A stretch of DNA of 64,000 bases from Litsea cubeba (lineage: Eukaryota > Streptophyta > Magnoliopsida > Laurales > Lauraceae): the NCBI GenBank assembly GCA_012931725.1, contig CM022946.1:75922406-75986405 (forward strand), written 5' to 3'. Under the pieces are notes generated by a model that had not been told where the DNA came from, did no database searches, and was given only the letters and a program-made list of their open reading frames with translations. Each line of letters opens with the position of its first letter. Position 1 is the stretch's first letter. A program made the translations under genes and the position numbers. Shown here piece by piece: positions 22,587-32,488 of this stretch.

Positions 22587-22693
22587 CTCTGTAGAGATAA
22601 TTCCTTCATTAATGCCAACAAGTCCATATTCAAGAGCTTCAGATACTCGCCAACAACGTGCGATATTTGTTGTGAAAACGTAAGCAGCTAGTC
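22587..22693 (-). pseudogene. ALDH5F1: SSADH exon upstream of element B
   Basis: A 107-bp exon on the minus strand between a TTAATCCAG acceptor and a GTGAGC donor. It encodes LAAYVFTTN, a run with CWRVSEALEYGLVGINEG, and IISTE, matching plant SSADH near the C terminus, just before the VAPFGG exon at 14475. Phases fit: it begins in phase 1 (after G of a Gly codon) and ends in phase 0. This exon itself has no lesion. The intron that separated it from the next exon now contains element B, and the intron on its upstream side contains element D. No further SSADH exon was found in the window. Confidence 0.88.
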
Positions 22694-22714
22694 CTGGATT
22701 AACAAGAAGAAAAT

Positions 22715-23203
22715 TGATGCAATGCAGAAAGGGTTGGAATTCATGGAAAAGTGGGACCGACGGAAGGCCAAATAATGTTTTGGGGCAACTTTTTGAAGTG
22801 TCCGTTTTTGGCGAAATTACATCGTATTTTCGGTGGAGTCGGGCCAATGAAAACAACTCAGCGGCATTTGCCGCTGATGCATGGCCTTTTTTGGGCAAAT
22901 TCCATTGTTTAGGCCCTGAAAAGGGCGTTTTTCCTATTTTTGGTAAATTTAGTTTTGTTTATAACTTTTAGTAGGAAGGTCAAAATAGGTTACCGCTTTT
23001 TGCGTTGATTTAGTTTCTATTAATACTATCTAGTGGTGTCATTATCTCAAATCTTTCCTTTTTTGGAAAAATTTGAATATTTAGAGTATTTTCGATTTAT
23101 CTTGTTACTTTTTTTCGTTTTAGGGTTATATTTATACCCTTGTAAGCCTGATGGCGAAAACAGAGATTATTGAATAAAATTTGCAGATGTTTCCGCTACA
23201 TCA
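22715..23203 (+). repeat. element D 5' LTR, internally deleted
   Basis: 489 bp against 630 bp for the 3' LTR. The two match up to TTTGCAGA (about 23188) and again from GTTTCCGCTACATCA to the end; about 140 bases between are missing here. Both deletion borders carry AGA, so a short-homology deletion is likely. The lost part lies in U5, downstream of the promoter. Confidence 0.9.
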
Positions 23204-23206
23204 GTT

Positions 23207-23218
23207 TGGTATCAGAGC
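23207..23218 (+). other. primer binding site of element D
   Basis: TGGTATCAGAGC, complementary to the 3' end of plant initiator tRNA-Met, three bases after the 5' LTR. Confidence 0.9.
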
Positions 23219-23237
23219 CGTGTTCGTTCTTGAAGAG

Positions 23238-26200
23238 ATGCCTCCAAGGAGACGCCACGGTAACGAGGTTCCAATAGAAGAGGTCTACGAACGTGATCGC
23301 ATGATGCGGTTGGAGCAGCAGATGGAACTGCTCATGCAGCAGTTTCAGGCATTTATGGCCAATCAGAATCATCCCAATCATGATTTGGGCGATGGTTTTG
23401 AGGAGAGTGATGATTCACAGGAGCCACCCAGGGGAAGGCGCAGGGAACCTGGTCCTCCTAATGATGATAGGAGACGATGGGAGGCAGGGATGCGTACAGA
23501 AGTCCCTGAGTTTCATGGAAGCCTTCAACCAGAGGAGTTTCTTGATTGGATCTGTACCACCGAGGAGGTTCTGGATTTTAAAGGAGTTCCTGACAATATG
23601 AAGGTTCCACTGGTGGCAACAAGGCTTCGAGGAAGGGCAGCGGCTTGGTGGCAGCAATTTAAGCTTTCCAGGACCATATTGGGGAAGTCAAAAATTGCTA
23701 CTTGGGAGAAGATGAAGAAACATCTGCGCTCGACGTTCTTGCCCTATAATTATCAACGTACTCTATATCAACGTTTGCAGAATTTGAGGCAAGGAACACG
23801 AACTGTGGAGGATTATACGACCGATTTCTATCACCTCCTTGCGCGGAATGAGATTCAAGAGTTGGAGGATCAATTGGTGGCACGATATATTGGTGGGTTA
23901 CAAGTGCAGATTCAGGATACTGTGAACCTGCTTGACCCAGTTTCAGTCTCGGCGGCTCACCAGAGAGCATTACAGGTGGAGAAGCAGTTGATGCGGAGAT
24001 CCAGTAGTGGTGTAACAATCAATCCTGGTGGCAGCAGTACAGGAGGAATCAATCGATCTTCCAGCAGCAGTAATCCTGGACCGCGGGCTCCCTCCAACCC
24101 AGCACAGCCGAACAGAACCATTAATAGTGGAATTAAGTGCTTTGGGTGTGGTGACACTGGCCACAGACTGTCTGAATGCAAGAAGGCAGGCATGAAGGTA
24201 TTGTTCGCAAATACTGATGATTGCGACGAGGATGATGCTTCCGTGGGTGAAGAACCAGTTTTTGATGACACTCCGGATGAGGAGATTTTAGAGGGTGACA
24301 CAGGTCCTCTGTTAGTGGTGCGACGGATCTGTTTGACGCCCCGAACTAAAGGAGATGAATGGCTCCGAAATAATATTTTCCAGTCCACATGCACTATCCT
24401 GGGAAAAATTTGTCGTTTCATCATAGATGCTGGCAGTTGTGAGAATATTGTGTCGGCAGAGGCGGTACAGAAATTGGGGGTGAAGACTGAGGCGCATCCC
24501 AAACCCTATAAACTTGCGTGGCTAAAGAAAGGTGGAGAGGTAACTATTTCACATAGAGCTTTGATTTCATTTTCTATAGGCTCTAAATATAAGGATCAAG
24601 TGTTGTGTGATGTGGTGACGATGGATGCTTGCCACTTACTTTTGGGGAGACCATGGCAATATGATCGTAGAGTGACTCATGATGGGTTCACCAATAGTTA
24701 TAGTTTTTCCTTCAAAAACACAAAGATTGTGTTACTACCCAGTAAGGATCCGCACACACCCATACCCACGGGGAACAGTACCAACCTCTTATCGCTGGCA
24801 CGATTTGAAGAAGAGATGCGGGATACTGGTACTGTGTATATGCTCATTGGTAAGGACGCTAAAGAAGCCAATGCAGTTCCTGCAGCAGCGGTACCCCTAG
24901 TTGAGGAGTTTTGTGATTTGTTTCCTGATGATTTACCTGATGGATTGCCACCTTTACGTGACATCCAGCATCAAATTGATTTGGAACCGGGTGCAATGCT
25001 TCCAAATAGGCCTCACTACAGGATGAGCCCTAGTGAGCATGAAGAGTTAAGGCGACAATTGGAGGAGCTGTTTTCTAAAGGGCATATCCGGGAGAGCCTT
25101 AGTCCATGTGCAGTGCCTGCACTATTGACGCCCAAGAAAGATGGGTCTTGGCGTATGTGTGTGGATAGTCGAGCAATTAATAAGATCACAGTCCGTTACA
25201 GATTTCCCATTCCCCGTTTGGATGACTTGCTCGACCAGCTTAGTGGTGCAATGATTTTCACAAAACTGGACTTGAAGAGTGGTTACCACCAGATTCGGGT
25301 TCGGCCAGGGGACGAGTGGAAGACGGCATTTAAAACACGAGAAGGCCTTTATGAGTGGATGGTCATGCCATTCGGCTTGTCTAATGCACCAAGTACATTT
25401 ATGCGTGTGATGAATCAGGCTTTGCGCCCTTTTATTAGTAAGTTTGTCGTTGTATACTTTGATGATATTCTGATTTACAGTGCCAATATTGAGTCACATA
25501 TACAGCATATTCGGGAGGTGTTCAGTATACTGCGCAGGGACAAGTTTTATGCAGCATTGCAGAAGTGTGTTTTCCTGGCGTCCAAGGTCTTATTTCTTGG
25601 TTATGTGATTTCTGGTGCTGGGTTAGCAGTGGATGAGTCCAAGATTGAGGCCATAAAACACTGGCCACAACCGCACAGCATCACTGATGTTCAAAGTTTT
25701 CATGGACTTGCAGCCTTTTATCGGCGTTTCGTACCACACTTCAGGAGTATTATGGCACCTGTGACTGATTGTATGAAAGGGGGTACATTTCATTGGACAG
25801 AAGCAGCAGAAGCGGCGTTTCAGCTTATCAAAACGCGTCTAACTACTGCACCTATATTGGTGTTGCCTGATTTTTCCCAGCCTTTTGAGTTGCATTGTGA
25901 TGCTTCAAAAGTTGGCATTGGAGCAGTCTTGAGTCAGCATGGTAGACCAGTGGCCTATTATAGCGAGAAGCTTTCAGGCTCTCGAGTGCGATATAACACC
26001 TATGATATTGAATTTTATGCGGTGGTACAAGCAGTTCGGCATTGGCAGAATTATCTCTTCCATCGGGAGTTCATCCTCTATACTGACCATGATGCTTTAA
26101 AGCATCTCCATAATCAGGATAAGGTTTCAGCCCGACATGCTTCTTGGTCTGCCTACTTACAGCAGTTTACATTTGTTATTAAGCATAAGGCGGGGACTTC

Positions 26201-27584
26201 CAATCGAGTTGCTGATGCTCTTAGCCGACGGAGCAGTTTTCTGACCACTATGAGAGTAGAGGTACCTGGGTTTGATTCTTTTCGTGATCTGTTTGACACG
26301 GACCCCTACTTCTCTGTTATTATGACTGCTGTGCGGGCGGGTGAGCGGATAGACTTTCTCTTACATGACGGGTTTCTTTTTAAAGGAAATCAATTATGTG
26401 TTCCCGATTGTAGTTTGCGCCTGCAGATTATTAAGGAGCTTCATGGTGAAGGTCATGTGGGTCGGGATCGCACTTTGGCATTAGTACGAGAGTCTTACTT
26501 CTGGCCTACTGTTCGCAAAGAGGTGGAGCGTTTTGTGGAGCGGTGTAGAATTTGTCAAGTGTCAAAAGGAAAAGCTACTAATGCCGGGTTGTATATGCCC
26601 TTGCCTATTCCTACCCAACCTTGGACTGATGTGAGCATGGATTTTGTACTAGGTTTGCCAAGAACGCAGCGGGGAAATGATTCTATTTATGTGGTGGTTG
26701 ATCGATTTTCAAAGATGGTGCATTTCATCCCTTGCAAAAAGACCACTGACGCAGTGCACGTTGCTCAGCTGTTCTTTCGAGAAATTTATCGTCTCCATGG
26801 GTTACCTTCTTCTATTGTGTCCGATCGAGACACTCGCTTCCTTAGTCATTTCTGGCGCAGTCTTTGGAAGATGGTTAACACCAAACTCAACTTCAGCAGT
26901 GCCTATCATCCTCAAACTGACGGGCAAACTGAGGTAGTGAATCGTTCTCTTGGTGATTTGTTGCGATGCATAACAGGTGATCATGTTAAATCTTGGGATC
27001 AAAAGCTTTGTCAAGCGGAGTTTGCTCATAATCATGCTGTTAACCGGAGTTCCGGATTCAGTCCTTTCCAGGTAGTCTACTCCATGCTTCCTCGTGGTCC
27101 TCTTGATTTGATTCCATGGCCTAGCAAGATTAGAGTCCATGGCAAGGCTGCAGAGTTTGTTGATGGTCTACAAGCAATTCACAGGCAGGTTCATGATAAT
27201 CTAGTTCAGGCAGCCGCTAAATATAAGATGCTTGCTGATAAGAAGCGTCGCCATGTGGAGTTTGAGGTGGGTGACTTTGTTTGGGCAGTCCTGACCAAGG
27301 ATCGATTTTTTGTGGGCGACTACAACAAACTTTCTGCTAAGAAGATTGGACCTGTTGAGATCATTGAGAAGATTAATCCTAACGCATATCGTTTGCAATT
27401 GCCAAATCATATTTGGACTGCTGATGTGTTCAACGTGAAGCATTTGATTCCTTACTTTGGAGATTCTTCGGAAGATGATACCACTGGCAATTCGAGGACG
27501 AATTTTCTCCACCCTGGGGAGAATGATGCAGTGCAGAAAGGGTTGGAATTCATGGAAAAGTGGGACCGACGGAAGGCCAAATAA
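23238..27584 (+). CDS. gag-pol: element D gag-pol polyprotein, intact
   Basis: The 1448-residue polyprotein supplies capsid, protease, reverse transcriptase, RNase H and integrase. It starts at MPPRRRHGNE; an upstream in-frame ATG at 23181 lies in the LTR. Visible in order: gag core with FHGSLQPEEFLDWI and AAAWWQQF (about 90-135), CCHC knuckle CFGCGDTGHRLSEC (about 301), protease DAGSCENIVS (about 398, D-A-G in place of D-S/T-G), RT with YFDDILIYS (about 740), RNase H with LHCDASKVGIGAV (about 890), integrase HHCC (HGEGHVG ... CRICQ, about 1070-1115) and core with MDFVLGLP, SDRDTRF and QTDGQTE. A GPVEIIEKINPNAYRL segment follows the integrase. No clear chromodomain is seen; the C terminus (NSRTNFLHPGEND) runs into the 3' LTR, as in CRM-type chromoviruses. 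Confidence 0.92.
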   Translation: MPPRRRHGNEVPIEEVYERDRMMRLEQQMELLMQQFQAFMANQNHPNHDLGDGFEESDDSQEPPRGRRREPGPPNDDRRRWEAGMRTEVPEFHGSLQPEEFLDWICTTEEVLDFKGVPDNMKVPLVATRLRGRAAAWWQQFKLSRTILGKSKIATWEKMKKHLRSTFLPYNYQRTLYQRLQNLRQGTRTVEDYTTDFYHLLARNEIQELEDQLVARYIGGLQVQIQDTVNLLDPVSVSAAHQRALQVEKQLMRRSSSGVTINPGGSSTGGINRSSSSSNPGPRAPSNPAQPNRTINSGIKCFGCGDTGHRLSECKKAGMKVLFANTDDCDEDDASVGEEPVFDDTPDEEILEGDTGPLLVVRRICLTPRTKGDEWLRNNIFQSTCTILGKICRFIIDAGSCENIVSAEAVQKLGVKTEAHPKPYKLAWLKKGGEVTISHRALISFSIGSKYKDQVLCDVVTMDACHLLLGRPWQYDRRVTHDGFTNSYSFSFKNTKIVLLPSKDPHTPIPTGNSTNLLSLARFEEEMRDTGTVYMLIGKDAKEANAVPAAAVPLVEEFCDLFPDDLPDGLPPLRDIQHQIDLEPGAMLPNRPHYRMSPSEHEELRRQLEELFSKGHIRESLSPCAVPALLTPKKDGSWRMCVDSRAINKITVRYRFPIPRLDDLLDQLSGAMIFTKLDLKSGYHQIRVRPGDEWKTAFKTREGLYEWMVMPFGLSNAPSTFMRVMNQALRPFISKFVVVYFDDILIYSANIESHIQHIREVFSILRRDKFYAALQKCVFLASKVLFLGYVISGAGLAVDESKIEAIKHWPQPHSITDVQSFHGLAAFYRRFVPHFRSIMAPVTDCMKGGTFHWTEAAEAAFQLIKTRLTTAPILVLPDFSQPFELHCDASKVGIGAVLSQHGRPVAYYSEKLSGSRVRYNTYDIEFYAVVQAVRHWQNYLFHREFILYTDHDALKHLHNQDKVSARHASWSAYLQQFTFVIKHKAGTSNRVADALSRRSSFLTTMRVEVPGFDSFRDLFDTDPYFSVIMTAVRAGERIDFLLHDGFLFKGNQLCVPDCSLRLQIIKELHGEGHVGRDRTLALVRESYFWPTVRKEVERFVERCRICQVSKGKATNAGLYMPLPIPTQPWTDVSMDFVLGLPRTQRGNDSIYVVVDRFSKMVHFIPCKKTTDAVHVAQLFFREIYRLHGLPSSIVSDRDTRFLSHFWRSLWKMVNTKLNFSSAYHPQTDGQTEVVNRSLGDLLRCITGDHVKSWDQKLCQAEFAHNHAVNRSSGFSPFQVVYSMLPRGPLDLIPWPSKIRVHGKAAEFVDGLQAIHRQVHDNLVQAAAKYKMLADKKRRHVEFEVGDFVWAVLTKDRFFVGDYNKLSAKKIGPVEIIEKINPNAYRLQLPNHIWTADVFNVKHLIPYFGDSSEDDTTGNSRTNFLHPGENDAVQKGLEFMEKWDRRKAK

Positions 27585-28153
27585 TGTTTTGGGGCAACTT
27601 TTTGAAGTGTCCGTTTTTGGCGAAATTACATCGTATTTTCGGTGGAGTCGGGCCAATGAAAACAACTCAGCGGCATTCGCCGCTGATGCATGGCCTTTTT
27701 TGGGCAAATTCCATTGTTTAGGCCCTGAAAAGGGCGTTTTTCCTATTTTTGGTAAATTTTGTTTTGTTAATAACTTTTAGTAGGAAGGTCAAAATAGGTT
27801 ACCAGCTTTTTGTGTTGATTTAGTTTCTATTAATACTATCTAGTGGTGTCATTATCTCAAATCTTTCCTTTTTTGGAAAAATTTGAATATTTAGAGTATT
27901 TTCGATTTATCTTGTTACTTTTTTTCGTTTTAGGGTTATATTTATACCCTTGTAAGCCTGATGGCGAAAACAGAGATTATTGAATAAAATTTGCAGAGGT
28001 TTTCCCTTTGTCTCTTCCAACGTTCGGTATTCTATTGAATCAACGAACTTTGATGCCTATTTCCTGGTATTTCTAAGCAAATCAACAGGTTAATAGAGGG
28101 TTGTCTTTCAGCCTTCCGTGTGGATCTTCCTCGTAGACGTTTCCGCTACATCA
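27524..28153 (+). repeat. element D 3' LTR
   Basis: 630 bp from TGATGCAG to CTACATCA, right after the polypurine tract. Its first 61 bases are coding (end of gag-pol). It preserves the U5 part missing from the 5' LTR. Confidence 0.92.
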
Positions 28154-28224
28154 AAAATACATTCGAAGTTAGCGGCCATTAGCAAGAGGAAAAAAAAGGG
28201 GACCATTCATTTAAATTGTGGACC

Positions 28225-28781
28225 TTGTAAAGAGCATGCAGTTAAAAAAGAATACAAGTAACTTACAACGGCGCAGGGTTCCCCCCGGATCAAATAATTC
28301 TGGACACCTCCCGGACATGGTTCCTACAACTGTGTTCTTTCCTTCTCCCATGGCGAGCCTGCTCCCCCTACTTATAGGAAGGAGAAGGGCTCAATCTCCA
28401 AAGGGGCGAAGTCTCCCACTCGTTGCAAAGGACGCACGCCCTCCGATCCGTTGACCGGCAATTCCTATGGCGCCACGTGGAGACATCCGCCCGATTTCCT
28501 CATCAGCCCTAGCGCCATGTTTATTGCCGTTTATGGTCTCCAGAATACGGAGAATTAGCACTGACAGCTATGAGGACCGTTTGACTCTACCTCAAGGGCC
28601 ACGCCACACAGTAAAAGCATTCAATACCATTCAATGCACATCCAGAAATGAAAGAGAGACAAATGGGAAGAGAAAATTCACAAGGAAGGAAACCCATCTT
28701 TCATTGACTGCAAGAAATGTTTACAAGGCTGAGAAGCAAAAGCACTACAGACAAGAAGACAAATGTAAAGCAGTCCGGCTA
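28225..28781. other. left end of element F, noncoding
   Basis: It follows the stop codon of the antisense gene and probably holds its 3' untranslated part. GC-rich DNA from about 28266 resembles the rest of F; the 40 bases before it could still be SSADH intron. No LTR or primer binding site is recognised. Confidence 0.4.
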
Positions 28782-29418
28782 CTATGGTTTCGGCGATTCC
28801 ACTAGGTCGATCACCACATCTGATGGACCAGTGGACTCGGCCGAAATCATGACCCTGCTCGGAGCGTCGCTGGCAGAGGAAGCTTCGACTGGTACCTCAG
28901 CCGAATCAGGAGCAGAAGAGGTCTCACCCTGAGGCACGGCCAAAGCCTCACTGGCGACTGGGGCATCGCTCGAGACCGGGGCAGCTGGAGCGTCGTCAGC
29001 AGCAGGAGCTTCGACCGGGGCGCTTTCAGTTGCAGGTGCGGGGCTCGGCTCGGGATCCAGGTCCGAGTACTTCGGCAGGTCCTGATAGACAGGGTGGTCT
29101 TCAGGGACCCCCGCACGTCTCAGTGCGGCCAGGCATCCTTCCTCGAACAGGATGGACGTGATCTCCTCCACCTGTTTCTCGTACAGCTCGGTAGCGCGGT
29201 CCACCCCGCTCTGGAAGGCGGATTGCACCTCGGACTGAAGAGAGGCCTTCTCCTTCTCCAGGTCGCCGTTCGCCTTCACCAGCTTCTCCCTCTCAGCGCG
29301 ACCAGCCAAGACCTCCCCTCGCAGCCTCGCTACCTCAGCCGTCGACTCAGACTTCAGCCTGGCCAGCTCCGACTCCAACTCGGAGACCCTCTTGTTCTTC
29401 GTCCAAAGCTCGCCTTTC
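28782..29418 (-). pseudogene. element F antisense gene, exon 3, downstream part
   Basis: Continuation of the coiled-coil gene after the Tekay insertion. The frame reads MKGELWTKNKRVSELE into a heptad-rich helix (residues about 1-85, many Leu/Glu/Lys), then AALRRAGVPEDHPVYQDLP, and finally a Pro/Ala/Ser/Glu-rich acidic tail ending VESPKP and a stop at 28782. It joins in frame to 40495-40706 if a four-base duplication is removed. This is the C-terminal half of a Transposase_28-type (putative gypsy-type transposon) protein; function is not known. Confidence 0.65.
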
Positions 29419-29422
29419 ATAC

Positions 29423-32400
29423 TGTCGCGACCCCGGACCGAGAAACTAGGGGAAGAGGATCCGAGTCCGGGAGGTCGGGACAGGTTGGGGGTTGATGCCG
29501 CGCCACGTGCATCTCTTTGGCTAAAACGCACACGGAATTAAAAGAACATTTATCCGTGCACGTGATTTCCCACAGGGTTCCGCGGTGAGGATTATCTGTA
29601 CACATCATCTCACATGTAACCATATCAAACACATTTTCATAATTGCGGAAGCGTGTAGTAAACCATATTAATACCATTCAAATCCATAAACAAGACTGAT
29701 TTATGGTTAACATGATAAGATATCAGGATGAGCAATGATCAAGCATGTTTTCCCCAAAAGTAAAGTTAAGTGTAATTACAAAGTATCAGTTAATTAAAAC
29801 TCCCAAAATAACGGTCGACAAAGACCGTACAACCAAATGAAATCTAAACCAAAGATATCAAGTTCCCAAGGTGTATCGTTCTCAAGGCAAAGCCAAATGT
29901 CTACATGACATCGTCAGCTTGCCACTCAATCACTCGTTGCGGTGCACCGACCGCCTCCTCTGGCTCCTCCTCAAAGGCAAAGAGCTCGGGACCTGAGTAC
30001 CAAAATAAATGGATCAGACACGACGGTCTGGCAGGTGGGTGAAAAGACATAACAATAATAAAACAATGATGCTATGCAAGAGTTAAGAAAACTTATGGAT
30101 AAACAATGAACTTTATAAAAGACAATGTATCATTTCAAAAGAAGTACATATGCAATAAATCATGTAAGGTAACAAGGATTTGGAAACTGTCAAGATGGCA
30201 ACCCCACAAGCTAGATCCTCCCTTCACCGAAGTGAAGAGAGCGCATACCCTAACAAGATCATTGTCCTCAGTCACACGAGGTGAGGAGGAACAACTATAA
30301 ATATTATAATATACATATATATATACTCTGCGGGGCCACGGTAGCGAACCGGGTAAAAACTCTGCACATTCCAGACTGCAGCTGGCTATCGGGAGGGGAA
30401 GGAACCCCAAGTCGGAGGATCAAACCGACGAGGTCGTCCAAGCTCAGTGGTGCCGACTCATAGGTCAAATACGATAAATCAAATCATATGCACAGTAAGA
30501 AACGGGGTGCCATAGGCACAAATACACATCCATCTCAAGTCGCCATATACAAGTTAGCAAAAGCTAAACACATCACTTTTTGTACTCTGGTAACAGTCTA
30601 GTCATATCAAGTTGGTTTGAAATCCCAAAATAAGAGTTTAGTTGAAAATTAAAAACAAATAGTTTTCCATACCTTTACAGGCTAACGATGGGGTTTCTAG
30701 AATTGAATCAGTGTGAATAGGGTCCCGTATGTCGGTTATGATGAAATTTTGGTACTCTTTAAGAGTTAGGGACATTCCGAGTCCTTATACACATTGGTCA
30801 ATTTAGAAAATCTCATAGAATCTTCATGATAAGCTTTCCCTTTCCTCCGGACTTTACGCAATGCCTTACCAGTCCTTATATAACAATGGGGCTCCAAGCA
30901 ATACTTCCACACTACAGCCCTTCACAATATACCCCAATCTTTCATGGGTTTGAATGCATCATTATAGGTTCAATGTCTTCAAATAAGAAGATAAGGGATA
31001 GAGCTGAATTGGACTTGAGTATGGACTTGGGGTGAATCTGGAAAATAATCCCACAATTCTCCCATTTTATACTTCATCTCATCTCAGTCCGATCGATCGG
31101 ACCCCTTGGCCGATCGATCGGTCCCGAATTTGCTTCCAGTTATTTACAGTCCGATCGATCGGACCTGATGGGAGATCGATCGGTCCTGAGAACCCTCTCA
31201 GTTATTTACAGTCCGATCGATCGGACCTGATGGGCGATCGATCGGTCCTGTAGCGAATTTCAGCCCATTTGATTGAATTCTTCCCTTGTCCAACTCCAAT
31301 CCATTTCCTTTCTTTCCCCCTCTTCCATACATATTTTCACAAACAATTGGGCTATTCCTTGACCTCATTATCACATCAAATCATCATTCAAAATCAATAA
31401 GACTAAATCATCAAACATGGTAATTCATTAAAACCATTAACGAAGACAAATCAAGATTTTGCACAAAACATGATAAAACACATGAGAATCATTTCATCCA
31501 CTTGCCTTGGGTCCAATTGCAATTCAAATTGAGCTCTAATCACCTCTTAGATCCACAATCAAACACCTATACACAAAACCCCCAAATCCAAACCCTAAAA
31601 TATCAAAATCCAATTAAAACAAAACGGAATCTTCCAATAATTGAAATGAAGCTACCCTAGGGCTAAACAAACAAGATTATAAAACTTTTAGGAAAATCAC
31701 TTACAAAGAAGTTCTTCAAAAAGCAAGGTGTTGTCCAAAGTAAGACTTGGAGTGGGCGGTTTTCTTCAAAAATGGTGTCAAGACGAAGGCCTTGAGATGA
31801 GGAAGAAGATTGTAGCAACTAATTCTCCATTAGCACTAGTTTAGTGGGTGATTGGAGATGAAGAAGCAAGAAAAGGTAAGGGAAAACCCTTAGGGCTGGG
31901 GTTTCTCTTCTCCTCTAGGGTTTTTGCCAGAAATGGGAAAAAGAAGAAGAAGCTTTCTATATATATAGTAAGTGGGAGTGGGGCCCACGACTTAAAGAAC
32001 TTCTCGGGCTCAAAACATGGTTCTCAGGGCTTCAAACGAATTCGGCGAAGAAGACAAAGTTGATCGGCAAAATTTCTAGTTTCCAAAAAGTATATATTTT
32101 GCACATTTTGGTGACATTGAAATCGGTGTCCAGATTTTGGGTAAAAAGACCATTTTGCCCTCAATTAGTGAAAAATCAGGTTTAAGGTCCTTGAATGAAA
32201 ACGATGTCAACATGAAAACTGTAGGGATTAATAAAATAAGTTCAATGGGTTTAAAACACGATTCTTGGAAATCATCGGTAGACCCCCAATCTCACAAAAT
32301 TCGTAATAAGAACCCCCAAAGGGTCCCACACATCAAAAAGGCTCTCCAAATTCCCCAAAGCTATTATAAAAGCTATTCTAATCCCCAACTAATCCAAAAC

Positions 32401-32472
32401 TACTAAACACACTTAACACTAAAACACAACTCAAACAACTCTAAACGAGGTCTCTCGGGTCGGGGTCTTACA
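29423..32472 (-). repeat. Tekay element 3' LTR
   Basis: 3050 bp, TG...CA ended. A palindrome cluster with CCGATCGATCGG lies at 31087-31248, about 1.3 kb from the LTR start. TATATA words lie near 30315 and 31960. No ORF of interest. Confidence 0.92.
31087..31248. repeat. cluster of CCGATCGATCGG palindromes in the Tekay LTR
   Basis: Six copies, alternating GTCCGATCGATCGGACC and CCGATCGATCGGTCC forms, spaced by 14-40 bases including a repeated CAGTTATTTACAGT. One copy here reads GAGATCGATCGG. The same cluster is at 39110-39271 in the other LTR. It sits at the same relative position as the CTCGCTATAGCGAG cluster of the solo LTR at 7221-10072. Confidence 0.9.
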
Positions 32473-32488
32473 TCCTCCACCCCTTAGG
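32473..32488 (-). other. polypurine tract of the Tekay element
   Basis: On the minus strand CCTAAGGGGTGGAGGA lies directly before the 3' LTR; it primes plus-strand DNA synthesis. Confidence 0.8.

Larger units (their letters stand above)
22715..28153 (+). mobile_element. element D: complete chromovirus-like Gypsy retrotransposon
   Basis: LTRs at 22715-23203 and 27524-28153 start TGATG and end CATCA and are flanked by a perfect TSD AAAAT (22710-22714 and 28154-28158). A tRNA-iMet primer site follows the 5' LTR and a TGGGGAGAA tract precedes the 3' LTR. One open gag-pol of 1448 codons fills the interior and ends 61 bases inside the 3' LTR. Apart from a 5' LTR deletion it looks complete. It sits in an upstream intron of the SSADH relic. 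Confidence 0.93.

Noticed and set aside
29417..29677. Short protein frames repeated at 29417 and 37398, and others in the Tekay LTRs
   Set aside because: They occur twice because the LTR is duplicated and have no family features.
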